A stretch of DNA of 64,000 nt from Prevotella nigrescens (lineage in GTDB: Bacteria; Bacteroidota; Bacteroidia; Bacteroidales; Bacteroidaceae), in NCBI RefSeq assembly GCF_031191185.1, contig NZ_CP133465.1, positions 864,001 to 928,000 on the forward strand, given 5' to 3'. Both the position numbers and the translations under genes were made by a program. Position 1 is the stretch's first letter. Each line of letters opens with the position of its first letter. Below, one piece after another: positions 10,701-19,148 of this stretch. The notes under the pieces were generated by a model. The model made no database searches. It saw nothing but the letters and a program-made list of their open reading frames with translations, and was not told the origin of the DNA.

Positions 10701-12096
10701 TGTAAGCCGTCTGGCGGAAATCCGTTTCATAGATATCAATACAGGTATCGTTCTCTTGACAGAAGGAATTCCTTATGGCAGTTCTCTCTATTATAAGAAT
10801 GGTGATAAAGTTAAGGAAGGCGACCTTATTTGTCGTTGGGATCCATTCAATGCTGTCATCGTAAGCGAATATTCTGGTGTACTCCGTCTACACGATGTTG
10901 TAGAAGGGACAACTTATAAGGCTGAAACAGACGATGCAACGGGGCTTACCGAACGTATCATTACAGAATCGCGCGATAAGTCGCATGTCCCGACTGTCGA
11001 TGTTGTACGCCCAGGAGCCAGGAAAAGTACCGGCGGGCAGTATGCGCCAGAAGATATATTGGGAACTTATAATCTTCCTGTAGGAGGGCACTTGGAACAG
11101 ATTGTACAAGAAGGTGCAGAAATCAAGACAGGTACGACTCTCGTCAAGATTCCGCGTTCTGTAGGTGGTGCCGGAGATATTACGGGTGGTCTGCCACGTG
11201 TAACCGAGTTGTTCGAAGCTCGCAACCCGTCTAACCCAGCAGTCGTGTCAGAAATCGATGGAGAGGTTACAATGGGTAAGGTAAAGCGTGGTAACCGCGA
11301 AATTATCGTTACATCGAAGACGGGCGACCAGCGCAAGTATCTTGTCAGCTTGTCAAAACAGATTCTTGTTCAGGAGCACGATGCCGTACGTGCAGGTACT
11401 CCGCTTTCAGACGGTATCATAACTCCAGCCGACATTCTTTCCATTAAGGGTCCTACGGCAGTGCAAGAGTATATCGTGAACGAGGTGCAGGACGTTTATC
11501 GCCTCCAAGGTGTGAAGATTAACGACAAGCACTTTGAAATTATCGTTCGCCAAATGATGCGTAAGGTTCGTATCGACGATTCAGGAGATACAACATTCCT
11601 CGAACAAGAACTTGTTGATAAGCTCGACTTCCAGGAAGAGAACGACCGGATCTGGGGTAAGAAGGTTGTTACCGACCCAGGCGATTCTGAGAATTGCTAC
11701 AAGGGACAGATTCTTTCCGTACGCAAGTTGCGCGACGAGAACTCTAATCTCAAGCGGCGCGATTTGAAGCTCGTTCAGGTGCGCGATGCCGTCCAGGCAA
11801 CTGCAACACAGATGCTTCAGGGTATTACACGTGCAGCCCTCGGTACAAAGAGCTTCATGTCGGCTGCTTCGTTCCAGGAAACGACCAAGGTTCTCAACGA
11901 GGCTGCAATCCGTGGCAAGAGCGATACTCTCGAGGGAATGAAGGAGAACGTAATCTGCGGACACTTGATCCCTGCGGGAACAGGTCTTCGTCAGTGGCAA
12001 AAGCTTATAGTTGGTTCTCAGGAAGAGCATACACGCTTGGAAGCTAACAAGAAGAGCATTCTCGACTTCTCCGATAAAGAGAATGCGGAGGATTAG
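7732..12096 (+). CDS. rpoC: DNA-directed RNA polymerase subunit beta'
   Basis: The Mg-binding catalytic subunit of RNA polymerase, 1454 residues. The N-terminal zinc site is visible as [20 protein letters not shown] (about 66-85), the catalytic loop [12 protein letters not shown] lies near 480-491, and a second cysteine cluster [15 protein letters not shown] is near 900. The trigger-loop region ([20 protein letters not shown]) is intact. Base composition rises toward the 3' end, where codons become more GC-rich than in rpoB. A terminator follows directly. Confidence 0.98.
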   Translation: MAFKKDNKVKSNFNKITIGLASPEEILENSFGEVTKPETINYRTYKPERDGLFCERIFGPTKDYECACGKYKRIRYKGIVCDRCGVEVTEKKVRRERAGHIELVVPVAHIWYFRSLPNKIGYLLGLPTKKLDSVIYYEKYIVVQPGVVENMKYSDTGEEINGSHKFDLLSEDEYLDILDNRLPEGNERLDNSDPKKFIAKMGAEAIYDLLANIDLDRLAGELRDRATTDSSQQRKTEALKRLQIVEAFRQSEGINRPEWMIMKIIPVTPPELRPLVPLDGGRFATSDLNDLYRRVIIRNNRLKRLIEIKAPDVILRNEKRMLQEAVDSLFDNSRKSSAVKSESNRPLKSLSDSLKGKQGRFRQNLLGKRVDYSARSVIVVGPELKMGECGLPKLMAAELYKPFIIRKLIERGIVKTVKSAKKIVDRREPVIWDILENVMKGHPVLLNRAPTLHRLGIQAFQPKLIEGKAIQLHPLACTAFNADFDGDQMAVHLPLSNEAIIEAQILMLQSHNILNPANGAPITVPSQDMVLGLYYITKIRPGAKGEGLCFYGDEEAIIAHNEGHCDLHAQVKVIVDDLVDGKLQKRMVETSVGRVIVNRIIPTEVGFFNGIISKKSLRGLIADVIKSVGMARACAFLDGIKNLGYRMAYTAGLSFNLDDIIVPKEKVDIVDKGQAEVDQVKANYEMGFITDKERYNQVIDAWTHVNNNLKASVMKHMTEADQGFNAVYMMLDSGARGSADQIAQLAGMRGLMAKPQKAGAEGAQIIENPILSNFKEGMSVLEYFISSHGARKGLADTAMKTADAGYLTRRLVDVSHDVIITEEDCGSLRGLECRALKNGDEVIASLYERILGRVSVHDVVNPSTGEIMVAAGEEITEAKAKAIDESPLEMIEIRSVLTCESKHGVCKKCYGRNLATARMVQMGEAVGVIAAQAIGEPGTQLTLRTFHAGGIASNAAANASIVAKNDCKIEFDELRTVPFVDEEDRECQKVVSRLAEIRFIDINTGIVLLTEGIPYGSSLYYKNGDKVKEGDLICRWDPFNAVIVSEYSGVLRLHDVVEGTTYKAETDDATGLTERIITESRDKSHVPTVDVVRPGARKSTGGQYAPEDILGTYNLPVGGHLEQIVQEGAEIKTGTTLVKIPRSVGGAGDITGGLPRVTELFEARNPSNPAVVSEIDGEVTMGKVKRGNREIIVTSKTGDQRKYLVSLSKQILVQEHDAVRAGTPLSDGIITPADILSIKGPTAVQEYIVNEVQDVYRLQGVKINDKHFEIIVRQMMRKVRIDDSGDTTFLEQELVDKLDFQEENDRIWGKKVVTDPGDSENCYKGQILSVRKLRDENSNLKRRDLKLVQVRDAVQATATQMLQGITRAALGTKSFMSAASFQETTKVLNEAAIRGKSDTLEGMKENVICGHLIPAGTGLRQWQKLIVGSQEEHTRLEANKKSILDFSDKENAED

Positions 12097-12122
12097 AACA
12101 AAATAAACTTTATACAACTTAA

Positions 12123-12156
12123 AAGGGCTCACAAGCATTGCTTGCGGGCCTTTCTT
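12123..12156 (+). terminator. Terminator after rpoC
   Basis: GGGCTCACAAGC (12125-12136) pairs with GCTTGCGGGCC (12140-12150) through several G-T pairs around a short ATT loop and is followed by TTTCTT. This ends the rpoBC transcript before the repeat array and the accessory block. Confidence 0.8.
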
Positions 12157-12243
12157 GATTAAGCGTCTGCCGTAAGTATCCCTCATGTTTTCCATTTTAT
12201 ACAAAGAAAAGAAAAAGATTGTCTTGCACATTTTTAGGATAGT

Positions 12244-12390
12244 ACCGTTGCCAATGAATTGTCATACCGTTGCCAATGAATTCTCATACTGCTGCCAATG
12301 AATTGTCATATTGTTGCCAATGAATAGTCATACTGTTGCCAATGAATTGTCATACTGTTGCCAATAAATTATCATGCTGTTGCCAATGGG
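12244..12390. repeat. 22-bp tandem repeat array, about 6.7 copies
   Basis: Head-to-tail units with the core GTTGCCAATGAATTGTCATA begin at 12244, 12266, 12288, 12310, 12332, 12354 and, partly, 12376. The units differ at a few positions only (for example GAATTG, GAATTC, GAATAG, AAATTA) and have no unique spacers between them. The array fills the gap between the rpoC terminator and the promoter of the next gene; no coding function is seen. Confidence 0.95.
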
Positions 12391-12483
12391 AGGTATATGT
12401 CTCTAATTATAAAATGAACGTGAAAAGAAATTAGGATTAATTCATTGTGTTCTTGCTTTTCATGTACAATATACAGCGAAAAC

Positions 12484-12514
12484 TTGTGTAATTGAGGAAT
12501 AAGAACTATGTTTG
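12484..12514 (+). promoter_or_regulatory. Bacteroidetes-type promoter for the reductase gene
   Basis: TTG (12484-12486), a 20-base spacer and TATGTTTG (12507-12514) match the -33/-7 pattern TTG-N19/20-TAnnTTTG. Transcription would begin near 12521, which rules out the upstream TTG codon at 12512 as a start and supports the ATG at 12533. Confidence 0.65.
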
Positions 12515-12532
12515 CAGTTGAAATATGAGAAA

Positions 12533-13375
12533 ATGACAATGAGGCGAAGCATACTCAATTTTTGTAGGTTCTTGCTTTATCCCAAGCACCGTGTGGACGA
12601 AACGTGTCTGAAACGTCGTTTCAAGGGACAGTGGGTGGTGATTACGGGAGCATCGCGAGGTATTGGATCTGCATTGGCAAGGCGGCTGATGCGGGCAGGA
12701 GCGAACCTCTATCTCATAGCTCGCAGCGAGGCTGAACTGCAGGCGTTGTGCGATGAAGCGCAAGCAATGGGCTGTAAAGCAGTCTGTCGTGCACTCGATT
12801 TGCGCGACCGTTCTGCCTTGAAATCGTTGTGCCACGACCTGAAGCAGTTGTCCACGGTAGACTATCTCTTCTGCAATGCAGGGAAATCCATCTGCCGGAA
12901 GATTGCAGATGCCACCGACCGTCTGCACGATTTCGACCGTACAATGGACCTAAACTATCGCTCCGTAGTGGCTTTGGCTTTGGCCTTGCTGCCTGCCTTG
13001 CAACGAGCGGGCGGCAAATTGGTCTATACCTCGTCGGTCAGCAGTTTGTATCCGCCTGCTCCGGGCTGGTCGGCTTACCACGCATCGAAGTGCGCAACCA
13101 ATGTGTGGTGTCGTACGGCAGAAAGCGAATGGAAGCCGTCTGGCGTTGGCGTCCATGTGGCTTACCTGCCCTTGGTGCGTACGGATATGTCGATGGCTAA
13201 CCCGCATTATCGCTCCTTGCCTGCCTATTCGGCCGATGATGCAGCGTGCATTCTGTTGCGGCTGGCTATGGGGCACCGCTTTTCCTACCAGCCTTGGTGG
13301 GCGCGCCTTACGGCTTCTGTGGCATCATTGTTTGCCCCTTTGGTTCGTTACTTCTATCAAAAGTCTGTTCTATGA
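12533..13375 (+). CDS. Short-chain dehydrogenase/reductase (SDR)
   Basis: A NAD(P)-dependent oxidoreductase of the classical SDR family, 280 residues. The nucleotide-binding motif TGASRGIG is at about 38-45, CNAG at about 114-117, a serine cluster TSSVSS near 166-171, and the catalytic pair as YHASK (Y182, K186). A basic N-terminal leader and a hydrophobic C-terminal region (VASLFAPLVRYFY) suggest membrane association and a lipid-like substrate, but this is inference. The stop overlaps the start of the ligase gene (ATGA), showing translational coupling. The sequence is visibly more GC-rich than the flanking genes. An alternative start is the ATG at 12539. The substrate cannot be named. Confidence 0.85.
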   Translation: MTMRRSILNFCRFLLYPKHRVDETCLKRRFKGQWVVITGASRGIGSALARRLMRAGANLYLIARSEAELQALCDEAQAMGCKAVCRALDLRDRSALKSLCHDLKQLSTVDYLFCNAGKSICRKIADATDRLHDFDRTMDLNYRSVVALALALLPALQRAGGKLVYTSSVSSLYPPAPGWSAYHASKCATNVWCRTAESEWKPSGVGVHVAYLPLVRTDMSMANPHYRSLPAYSADDAACILLRLAMGHRFSYQPWWARLTASVASLFAPLVRYFYQKSVL

Positions 13376-14874
13376 AAACATCTCTCCTCCGTTCGCTTTG
13401 GCGTTTGCACTTCATTACTCCGCGTGGTATTGTGCGTCTGCTTGGCTGCTTCCTGCACGAAGGCATTACGATGATGGCTGCCGTGCGCTTTGCTGCTCGC
13501 TATCATGCATACGATTGTGCTGTGGTGAGTGATAATCTGCACGTAGATTATCAGGAATTCTATGCGTTGGCACAGCGGTTGTCCCATTTGCTCTGCCATA
13601 ATTATTGCCTGAAAAGCGGACAGCATGTGGCACTGTTTTGCCGTAACCATCTTGTTTCAGCCTTGCTTCTGCCTGCTCTTTCTCGATTGGGAGTCCACGT
13701 AAAGTTGCTGAACACCGACCTCTCGGGCGAACAGTTGGCACAAGTAATGAGCCGTTCGTTCGCACTTTTTATCTACGATGAGGAGTTGATACTGGCAAAT
13801 GACTTAAACGCAATGTGCCCAATGATATCGTGTGAAACCTTGTTGGAGAGCATAAAAAGACAAGATTTTGTTAATAATACCCCGCTGCCACACATAAGGC
13901 GAGGTGGAAATATCAGTGTGATGACGGGCGGTTCGAGTGGTAAATACAAGGAGGCTGCACGGCAGACGGGCATCGTTCAGTTTCTTCCACCCTTCTTTTC
14001 GCTGCTCCGCGATTTGCATATCGACAGCTATCAGAGCGTGCTGATAGGACTTCCTTTCTATCATGGCTTCGGCTTGGCTACGCTGATTATCTCGCTCGTC
14101 ATGGGCAAGAAGGTGTGTCTGCTGCGCCGTTTCGATGCTGAAGAGGTGCTGAATGCTGTGGCAACAAAGCGTGTTGAGGTGATGCCAATGGTGCCTGCCA
14201 TGCTTGCCAGACTGTGGCAGACGGAACGTGCCGAAGCTCGTTTGCACTCGCTGAAGTGCATCATCAGCGGAGGCGATCGGCTCGATGTGTCGTTGGCAAA
14301 GTATACGATGGAGCGTCTTGGTCCTGTGCTTTACAACCTTTATGGCACGTCGGAGGCAGGCTTTTTCCTGCTTGCCACACCGCAGCAGCTTATCTACACT
14401 GATGACGTTTCTATTGGGAAACCTATTCGGGGTATGCAGTGCACAGTGCGAGATGCCGATGCAGAGGGCGTTGGAACACTGTGGGTGAAATGTTGCTGGG
14501 CAATGGCTGGGCGACAGAACTGTTGGCAGAGCACGGGCGACCGCGTGCTTCAGCTGTCCGATGGTCGCTTTCTTCATCGTGGGAGAGCCGACCGAATGGT
14601 GGTCTGTGGCGGCGAGAATGTTTACCCCGAGCACGTCGAGAAAGTCTTGAAATCTCACCCTTTGGTTGTCGATGCAGTGGTTTACGCTGTCCCCGATGTT
14701 CGTTTTGGTCGTGTGCTTAGTGCGCAGATAGAACTGAAAGCAGGCACTCTACTCGATGAAGAAGATTTGAAGAAATGGCTCAGAGCAAGACTCTCCCGTG
14801 CCGAAATGCCCCATCATTTCCGTTTCGAGCCGATAAAAATACTATCAACAGGGAAGCATCGTAGAAATAGATAA
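13372..14874 (+). CDS. AMP-forming acyl-CoA synthetase/ligase family protein
   Basis: A member of the ANL adenylate-forming superfamily, 500 residues, expected to activate a carboxylic acid as acyl-AMP and probably pass it to CoA or a carrier. Core motifs are visible: the phosphate-binding loop as MTGGSSGKYKEA (about 184-195), LYGTSEAG (about 322-329), STGD (about 387-390), GRADRMVVCGGENVYPEHVE (403-422) and the C-terminal catalytic lysine in STGKHRRN (about 492). The loop differs from the usual TSGTTGxPK form, with YK in place of PK. The ATG at 13372 overlaps the SDR stop and is preferred over the longer frame from 13246. Together with the SDR this looks like an acid activation and reduction or chain-modifying pair; the acid is unknown. 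Confidence 0.85.
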   Translation: MKTSLLRSLWRLHFITPRGIVRLLGCFLHEGITMMAAVRFAARYHAYDCAVVSDNLHVDYQEFYALAQRLSHLLCHNYCLKSGQHVALFCRNHLVSALLLPALSRLGVHVKLLNTDLSGEQLAQVMSRSFALFIYDEELILANDLNAMCPMISCETLLESIKRQDFVNNTPLPHIRRGGNISVMTGGSSGKYKEAARQTGIVQFLPPFFSLLRDLHIDSYQSVLIGLPFYHGFGLATLIISLVMGKKVCLLRRFDAEEVLNAVATKRVEVMPMVPAMLARLWQTERAEARLHSLKCIISGGDRLDVSLAKYTMERLGPVLYNLYGTSEAGFFLLATPQQLIYTDDVSIGKPIRGMQCTVRDADAEGVGTLWVKCCWAMAGRQNCWQSTGDRVLQLSDGRFLHRGRADRMVVCGGENVYPEHVEKVLKSHPLVVDAVVYAVPDVRFGRVLSAQIELKAGTLLDEEDLKKWLRARLSRAEMPHHFRFEPIKILSTGKHRRNR

Positions 14875-14941
14875 CACGCAATAAATTAGAAACATCTACA
14901 GAGATTACGTCAAAGATAAATATACTTAAGAAAGCAAGATA

Positions 14942-15550
14942 ATGAAGATTATATTCCTGTTACTCATCAGTGTTTTTTCTCTTTTTTGTGTTCTTCCTTC
15001 CGAGAAGATTGTTAGTTTGGGCGATTGGACAAACGAAACTGTAGATACGCTATTGTTTTTCAATGAGGCAGTATCCTCTTATCAACTGAAACCAGAGCTA
15101 CGAAAAAGGACAGTCCCATTTTCGCTCAAAGAAAGATCTTTACCTCTTAAAGGAAATACTTGTAGTTATGCTATGAAAAGCGTAGATGGACATTATTATA
15201 TTGTCGCCATTCGTACCGACAAATGCGGATATGTCTACAAACTCATAACCTATAATATTGCGGGTGAAAACGATACAGAAGCTTTAGTTGTCCAACTAAA
15301 TTCCTATAAACACGGTATACCCATAGACGCCTTGGTCTTAGAGATGAATTTTATTTTTGAGACGAAACATTCTGCACAATATACTGTTGATAATTCAGTA
15401 GTAAAGATAGACAGATACGAGGTAAACGATTTCTTGTATGCTGAGAGTGGAGACATTATCGGTATGAAGGATATTCCTGACACTGTTGTATCTCGTTCTA
15501 TCTACAAAATAAAAGATGGACGATTTATAAAATGGCAGAATAGCAGATAA
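14942..15550 (+). CDS. Hypothetical exported protein
   Basis: I do not recognise this 202-residue protein. It begins with a short basic start and a hydrophobic run (IIFLLLISVFSLFCVL), a likely signal peptide; the cysteine at about 16 is not in a good lipobox, because phenylalanine precedes it. The rest is a soluble mixed-charge domain with two further cysteines (GNTCSYAM and TDKCGYVYK) that could form a disulphide in the periplasm. It follows the ligase gene by 67 bases, so cotranscription is possible, but no functional link is visible. Confidence 0.6.
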   Translation: MKIIFLLLISVFSLFCVLPSEKIVSLGDWTNETVDTLLFFNEAVSSYQLKPELRKRTVPFSLKERSLPLKGNTCSYAMKSVDGHYYIVAIRTDKCGYVYKLITYNIAGENDTEALVVQLNSYKHGIPIDALVLEMNFIFETKHSAQYTVDNSVVKIDRYEVNDFLYAESGDIIGMKDIPDTVVSRSIYKIKDGRFIKWQNSR

Positions 15551-15616
15551 GTTAGTTATTATATCTTGTAGGATTGGGTCTTACTGACTATGTTATTCTC
15601 TTCGAGAAATTATCTG

Positions 15617-15624
15617 TATCTTTG
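15617..15624 (+). promoter_or_regulatory. -7 promoter element for the peptidase E gene
   Basis: TATCTTTG matches the Bacteroidetes -7 box. The upstream -33 element is weak. Transcription would begin around 15631, about 15 bases before the ATG at 15646, supporting the longer start of the next gene. Confidence 0.6.
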
Positions 15625-15645
15625 CAATATTAAATTTTAAAAAGT

Positions 15646-16383
15646 ATGAAATATAGAGTAGGAGTATTCATATTTATGGCTCTCTTCTTTGTCCTCACTC
15701 AATCTATTTATGGTATGAGGAATAAGGAAGTAAGATTGTATTCACCAAAACATAATACAACAATGAAGAAAATCTTTTTATGCTCATCTTTTGCTGATGT
15801 GGCTCCTCTTCTACTCGAGTTTGTTCCTACTTCGTTGAGTGGAAAAACGGTAGCATTTATTCCTACTGCAAGTATTCATGAAGAATATACCCAGTATGTT
15901 GAAGATGGAAAGAATGCACTTGTTTCACTTGGATTAGTTGTAAGAGAATTAGAAATTACACAATGCGAAAAGAAAGAAATTGTAAAAGTACTGAATGATT
16001 GTGATTGTATCTATATCACAGGCGGCAATACCTTCTTTCTTATGCAAGAACTACGAAGAACTGGAACCGACAAGTTGATAGTTGAGCAGGTAGAGAAAGG
16101 AAAGCTATACATTGGAGAATCGGCGGGTGCAATGATTTTTGCTCCTACCATAGAGTATGCCAAGAGAATGGATAACAATCTTTTATTGACACCAGACTTT
16201 GAGGATTTTTCCGGACTTGGTGTCGTTGACTTCTATCCTGTTGTTCATTTTAATAGCTTTCCCTTTGAAGAAGCGACACGGAAAATAATTCAGGAAGATG
16301 GCTATTTACCTTTGAAACCAATTACGAATGAACAAGCCATAGTAGTTTTAGGAGATAATATTTCCATACAAAGTAAGCAGTAG
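15646..16383 (+). CDS. Peptidase E-like S51 family protein with N-terminal signal-like extension
   Basis: Serine dipeptidase of the PepE/cyanophycinase class I glutamine amidotransferase-like fold; PepE cleaves Asp-Xaa dipeptides. The 245-residue frame has the GGNTFFLM motif (126-133) and the nucleophile elbow GESAGAM with Ser159. Typical PepE begins at the internal MKKIFLCSS (ATG at 15763), but the frame from 15646 adds 39 residues starting with a basic and then hydrophobic run (VGVFIFMALFFVLTQSIYG), and a promoter lies just upstream. This suggests export to the periplasm, unusual for a family known as cytosolic. If the 15763 start is used instead, the enzyme is an ordinary cytosolic PepE. 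Confidence 0.85.
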   Translation: MKYRVGVFIFMALFFVLTQSIYGMRNKEVRLYSPKHNTTMKKIFLCSSFADVAPLLLEFVPTSLSGKTVAFIPTASIHEEYTQYVEDGKNALVSLGLVVRELEITQCEKKEIVKVLNDCDCIYITGGNTFFLMQELRRTGTDKLIVEQVEKGKLYIGESAGAMIFAPTIEYAKRMDNNLLLTPDFEDFSGLGVVDFYPVVHFNSFPFEEATRKIIQEDGYLPLKPITNEQAIVVLGDNISIQSKQ

Positions 16384-16624
16384 TTTTGTACCATTTCTTG
16401 ATATTTTGTTGTCAAATATAAGAAAATGCATGAAAGTTTATGTGGTTATTAATATTTTTATTATTTTTGTTTTCAGTCAATGGATTTTAAGTGATAAGCG
16501 GTGAATTGGTTGGCTTGAACAAAGATGGAAATATTTATATCGTAAATTGATGTTTAAAATAAACTAAATTACTAATTTTCGGCGGACTTTTTAATAGTTT
16601 CTCCGAAATCTAAACAGTTACATT

Positions 16625-18046
16625 ATGAGTAAAAAGCTATTTTTATTATCAGTTCTTTTAGGGTTTTGTGTTGGTACTAATGCGCAGAAAGACGCAGAAG
16701 AATACACTACTGGACAACCCTCTATTACCATTACCACAACCAACTTAAAGAAGCAATGGCAGCTCACAGTGCTGTTTAATGACAAGAGCAAAACAAAGCC
16801 CTGGATTGACAGGAACAACAATGGCAAGTATGATGCGGGGGAGGAAAGTATAAAGAAGTATGGCATAACCCGCTTTAAGCGTACGCAACCCACTATAACT
16901 ATATATGGCGATATGACTTTCTTTAGTTGCAATCTGAACGAACTGGTGTCTGTCGATGTTTCGAAATGCCCTGGCTTGGTTTCGCTATACTGCGAGGAAA
17001 ACCAAATAGAGAAGTTGGACGTTAGCAAGAATACAAACTTGAAGAAACTGTATTGCCACACCAATAAATTAAGTGAACTGAAATTGCCTTCCACATCGGA
17101 AATAACAGAATTCTATTGTTTTAGAAACAGTTTGAATGAATTAGACCCAAGTGTGATGTCTAAGCTGCAAGAATTTTATTGTGGCGAAAACAATCTTACA
17201 CAACTCGACATAACAAAGAATACGCAGTTAAGCCTGTTAGCCTGCAACAATAACAAAATTAAAACCATAGATATATCTAAAAGTCCGTTATTGCAAAAGG
17301 TATATTTGTTCGATAACGAAATAGAAACGGTGGACATTAGCAAGAATACTGCTTTAGCGGAGTTCCATTGCTATAATAATAAGTTGACGAACATAACCAT
17401 TGGCGACAATATCGAACTTACAGCTCTGATTGTGAGTGATAACAAGTTGAAAGCACTTGATATAAGCAAGTTGGTAAATCTTACAGATTTGCAATGTGAC
17501 AATAACCAACTTACTGAACTTGATATTGCAGCCAACCAAAAGTTAAGTTTCATATCTTGTTACAGCAACCAAATAGCTAACCCTGCCATGAAACGAATGT
17601 TGGTAAACTTACCCGATATGACGAGTGCCGATAGTAAAGGTGAAGTTGTGGTTGTAGACACGAAGGATGCTAATGAAAAGAACATTTGCTACAAAGTAGA
17701 TGTAACTGGACTTATTAATGCCAAGAACTGGACAGCCTATGATTATCAGCAGGGATTGAATGACGGTCGTAACTTATACGAGGGCGAGAAGATGCCAGAT
17801 GGTATTGAGCGTGTGGCAGCAGTAAAGATAAAGGTTAGCCCAGTTGTAGACAACAATGTGCTTACTGTGCAGCTGCCTTTAAGTATGGCGACTGCAACGG
17901 CTCGCATTTTTGGAACTAATGGTGCATTGCTTCGCACTGTGGCTTTGCATACAGCTGAAAATAAAATCGATGTTGCGGACTTTACTACTGGCGTTTATTT
18001 CTTGAATGTGAATGGTGAAACACAACGTTTTGTTGTAGAACGATAA
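16625..18046 (+). CDS. Leucine-rich-repeat surface protein with type IX sorting domain
   Basis: Secreted or surface protein of 473 residues. A signal peptide (MSKKLFLLSVLLGFCVGTNA-Q) is followed by a short domain with an EF-hand-like DRNNNGKYDAGEE stretch (about 61-73), then about ten repeats of roughly 21 residues of the pattern LDVSKNTNLKKLYCHTNKLS (about 100-325). The last 70 residues resemble the type IX secretion C-terminal domain: ARIFGTNGALLRT, an IDVADFTTGVYFLNV strand pair and FVVER at the end. Such proteins usually bind host or neighbour-cell ligands; the ligand here is unknown. porT, a component of that secretion system, is at the far end of the window. No clear promoter is seen in the 240-base gap upstream. 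Confidence 0.85.
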   Translation: MSKKLFLLSVLLGFCVGTNAQKDAEEYTTGQPSITITTTNLKKQWQLTVLFNDKSKTKPWIDRNNNGKYDAGEESIKKYGITRFKRTQPTITIYGDMTFFSCNLNELVSVDVSKCPGLVSLYCEENQIEKLDVSKNTNLKKLYCHTNKLSELKLPSTSEITEFYCFRNSLNELDPSVMSKLQEFYCGENNLTQLDITKNTQLSLLACNNNKIKTIDISKSPLLQKVYLFDNEIETVDISKNTALAEFHCYNNKLTNITIGDNIELTALIVSDNKLKALDISKLVNLTDLQCDNNQLTELDIAANQKLSFISCYSNQIANPAMKRMLVNLPDMTSADSKGEVVVVDTKDANEKNICYKVDVTGLINAKNWTAYDYQQGLNDGRNLYEGEKMPDGIERVAAVKIKVSPVVDNNVLTVQLPLSMATATARIFGTNGALLRTVALHTAENKIDVADFTTGVYFLNVNGETQRFVVER

Positions 18047-18060
18047 AGTAAGTGCGTTTC

Positions 18061-18091
18061 TTGGTGAATTGTCCGAAATGTGTTATCTTTG
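18061..18091 (+). promoter_or_regulatory. Promoter for the DUF3467 gene
   Basis: TTG (18061-18063), 20 bases, then TATCTTTG (18084-18091): a full match to the Bacteroidetes promoter. It gives a leader of about 30 bases and shows that this gene no longer depends on the rpoBC promoter. Confidence 0.7.
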
Positions 18092-18129
18092 CATATCGCT
18101 CAGAGAATATTTAAAAAGAAATATACGAA

Positions 18130-18450
18130 ATGGACAACAATCAAAATCAACAGGGACAGCAGCTTCAGATAGACCTGAGTCCTGAAATTGCAAAAGGAAT
18201 TTATACAAACTTTCAAATCATCTCACATTCAAGTTCAGAGTTCGTGCTCGACTTTATCAGCATGCTGCCAGGAGTACCAAAGCCGACAGTGGCAAGTAGG
18301 GTAGTGCTTGCGCCCGAACACGCAAAACGTCTTTTGGCTGCTTTACAAGAGAATATAGTTAGATATGAACAAGAGTTCGGAAAAATTCAAATGCCTAATC
18401 AGCAACCAAGAACAGCAACACCTTTCGGACCTGTAAAGAACGACGCATAA
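18130..18450 (+). CDS. DUF3467 family protein
   Basis: A small soluble protein of 106 residues of unknown function, widespread in bacteria and often found next to rpoC in Bacteroidetes. It shows the family pattern: an LSPEIAKGIYTNFQIISHSS stretch (17-36), EFVLDFISMLPGVPK, and VVLAPEHAKRLLAALQENI, ending in a low-complexity proline/glutamine tail. A role linked to transcription or translation is suggested only by its usual neighbourhood. It has its own promoter and a strong terminator. Confidence 0.85.
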   Translation: MDNNQNQQGQQLQIDLSPEIAKGIYTNFQIISHSSSEFVLDFISMLPGVPKPTVASRVVLAPEHAKRLLAALQENIVRYEQEFGKIQMPNQQPRTATPFGPVKNDA

Positions 18451-18478
18451 AAAGAATAAAACTATATATTGTTTTACT

Positions 18479-18520
18479 ATCGCAATTATCCATATTTGTG
18501 GGTAGTTGCGATATTTTTTG
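18479..18520 (+). terminator. Strong terminator after the DUF3467 gene
   Basis: A 15-base stem (18479-18493 with 18498-18512) with only G-T variations from perfect pairing, loop ATTT, then T6. This closes the DUF3467 transcript. Confidence 0.85.
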
Positions 18521-18648
18521 TATAATGTTTTTAATTTAGAACTGACAATTGATTTTGGTACAGTAGGGAATAGGTGGAACCTTATTAGCAACGCCTAATG
18601 CTTACTCGCAACTCGAAAAGAACATATTAGGTAGTTAGAAAATCAATT

Positions 18649-18744
18649 AGATATTGGCTGCTCTTGTTTTAGATATCTATGACGTTCGTCTCAGATATCT
18701 ATAATGTTTGTCTCAGACATCTATCAGTTGCGAATTAGATATCA
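18649..18744. repeat. Second array with 22-bp period, about 4.4 degenerate copies
   Basis: Units start at 18649, 18671, 18693, 18715 and partly 18737, each opening with AGATATCTAT or a variant (AGATATTGGC, AGACATCTAT, AGATATCAC). The spacing is exactly 22 bases, as in the array after rpoC, but the unit sequence is different. The surrounding 18521-19148 has no gene that I can support. Confidence 0.8.
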
Positions 18745-19148
18745 CAAAAAGCTACAACTCCTTAATTCCGCAACTAAACATGTAATTAGTTATTAATATA
18801 TTTTATAAGTTTCTGAAAAACAATAAACTTTTCAGATTTTTGGCATCTGTATAATTCTCACTAATTTATGGACAAAACAATATAGCTAATGAACATTGCC
18901 AGCAATATGGAGAACGAATTAGAACTGTTGCGGTGTTAAGGATATTCTTTCTTTATACTCTAACCTGGTAAACTTTTGATATTTCAGTAACTTGCTCTTT
19001 CATAGATGTGAAGATACGAAAATTTTCTGAAAGGTGCAAGAAAAAACGCACTTCTTTATAGCCTTTTTACAAAGATTTTAGAGGAGAAAATGCAGACTGC
19101 TCAATACCACTGAATAGTTACTGGGAAAGTTCATCCCTATTACAAATG

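Noticed and set aside
9322..12231. Three long minus-strand open frames opposite rpoC (9322-9879, 10150-10695, 11581-12231)
   Set aside because: They lie fully or mainly within rpoC, whose reading frame is beyond doubt; the products have no motif and the codon pattern of an antisense shadow.
12244..12390. CRISPR array
   Set aside because: Units follow each other without spacers, are only 22 bases long and no cas gene is in the window.
13246..13371. Longer start for the ligase at 13246
   Set aside because: It would overlap the SDR gene by 130 bases; the ATGA overlap at 13372 is the classical coupled start.
13804..14658. Long minus-strand open frame opposite the ligase gene
   Set aside because: It mirrors a GC-richer real gene with clear adenylation motifs on the plus strand; its product is rich in His, Arg and Thr without any recognisable domain.
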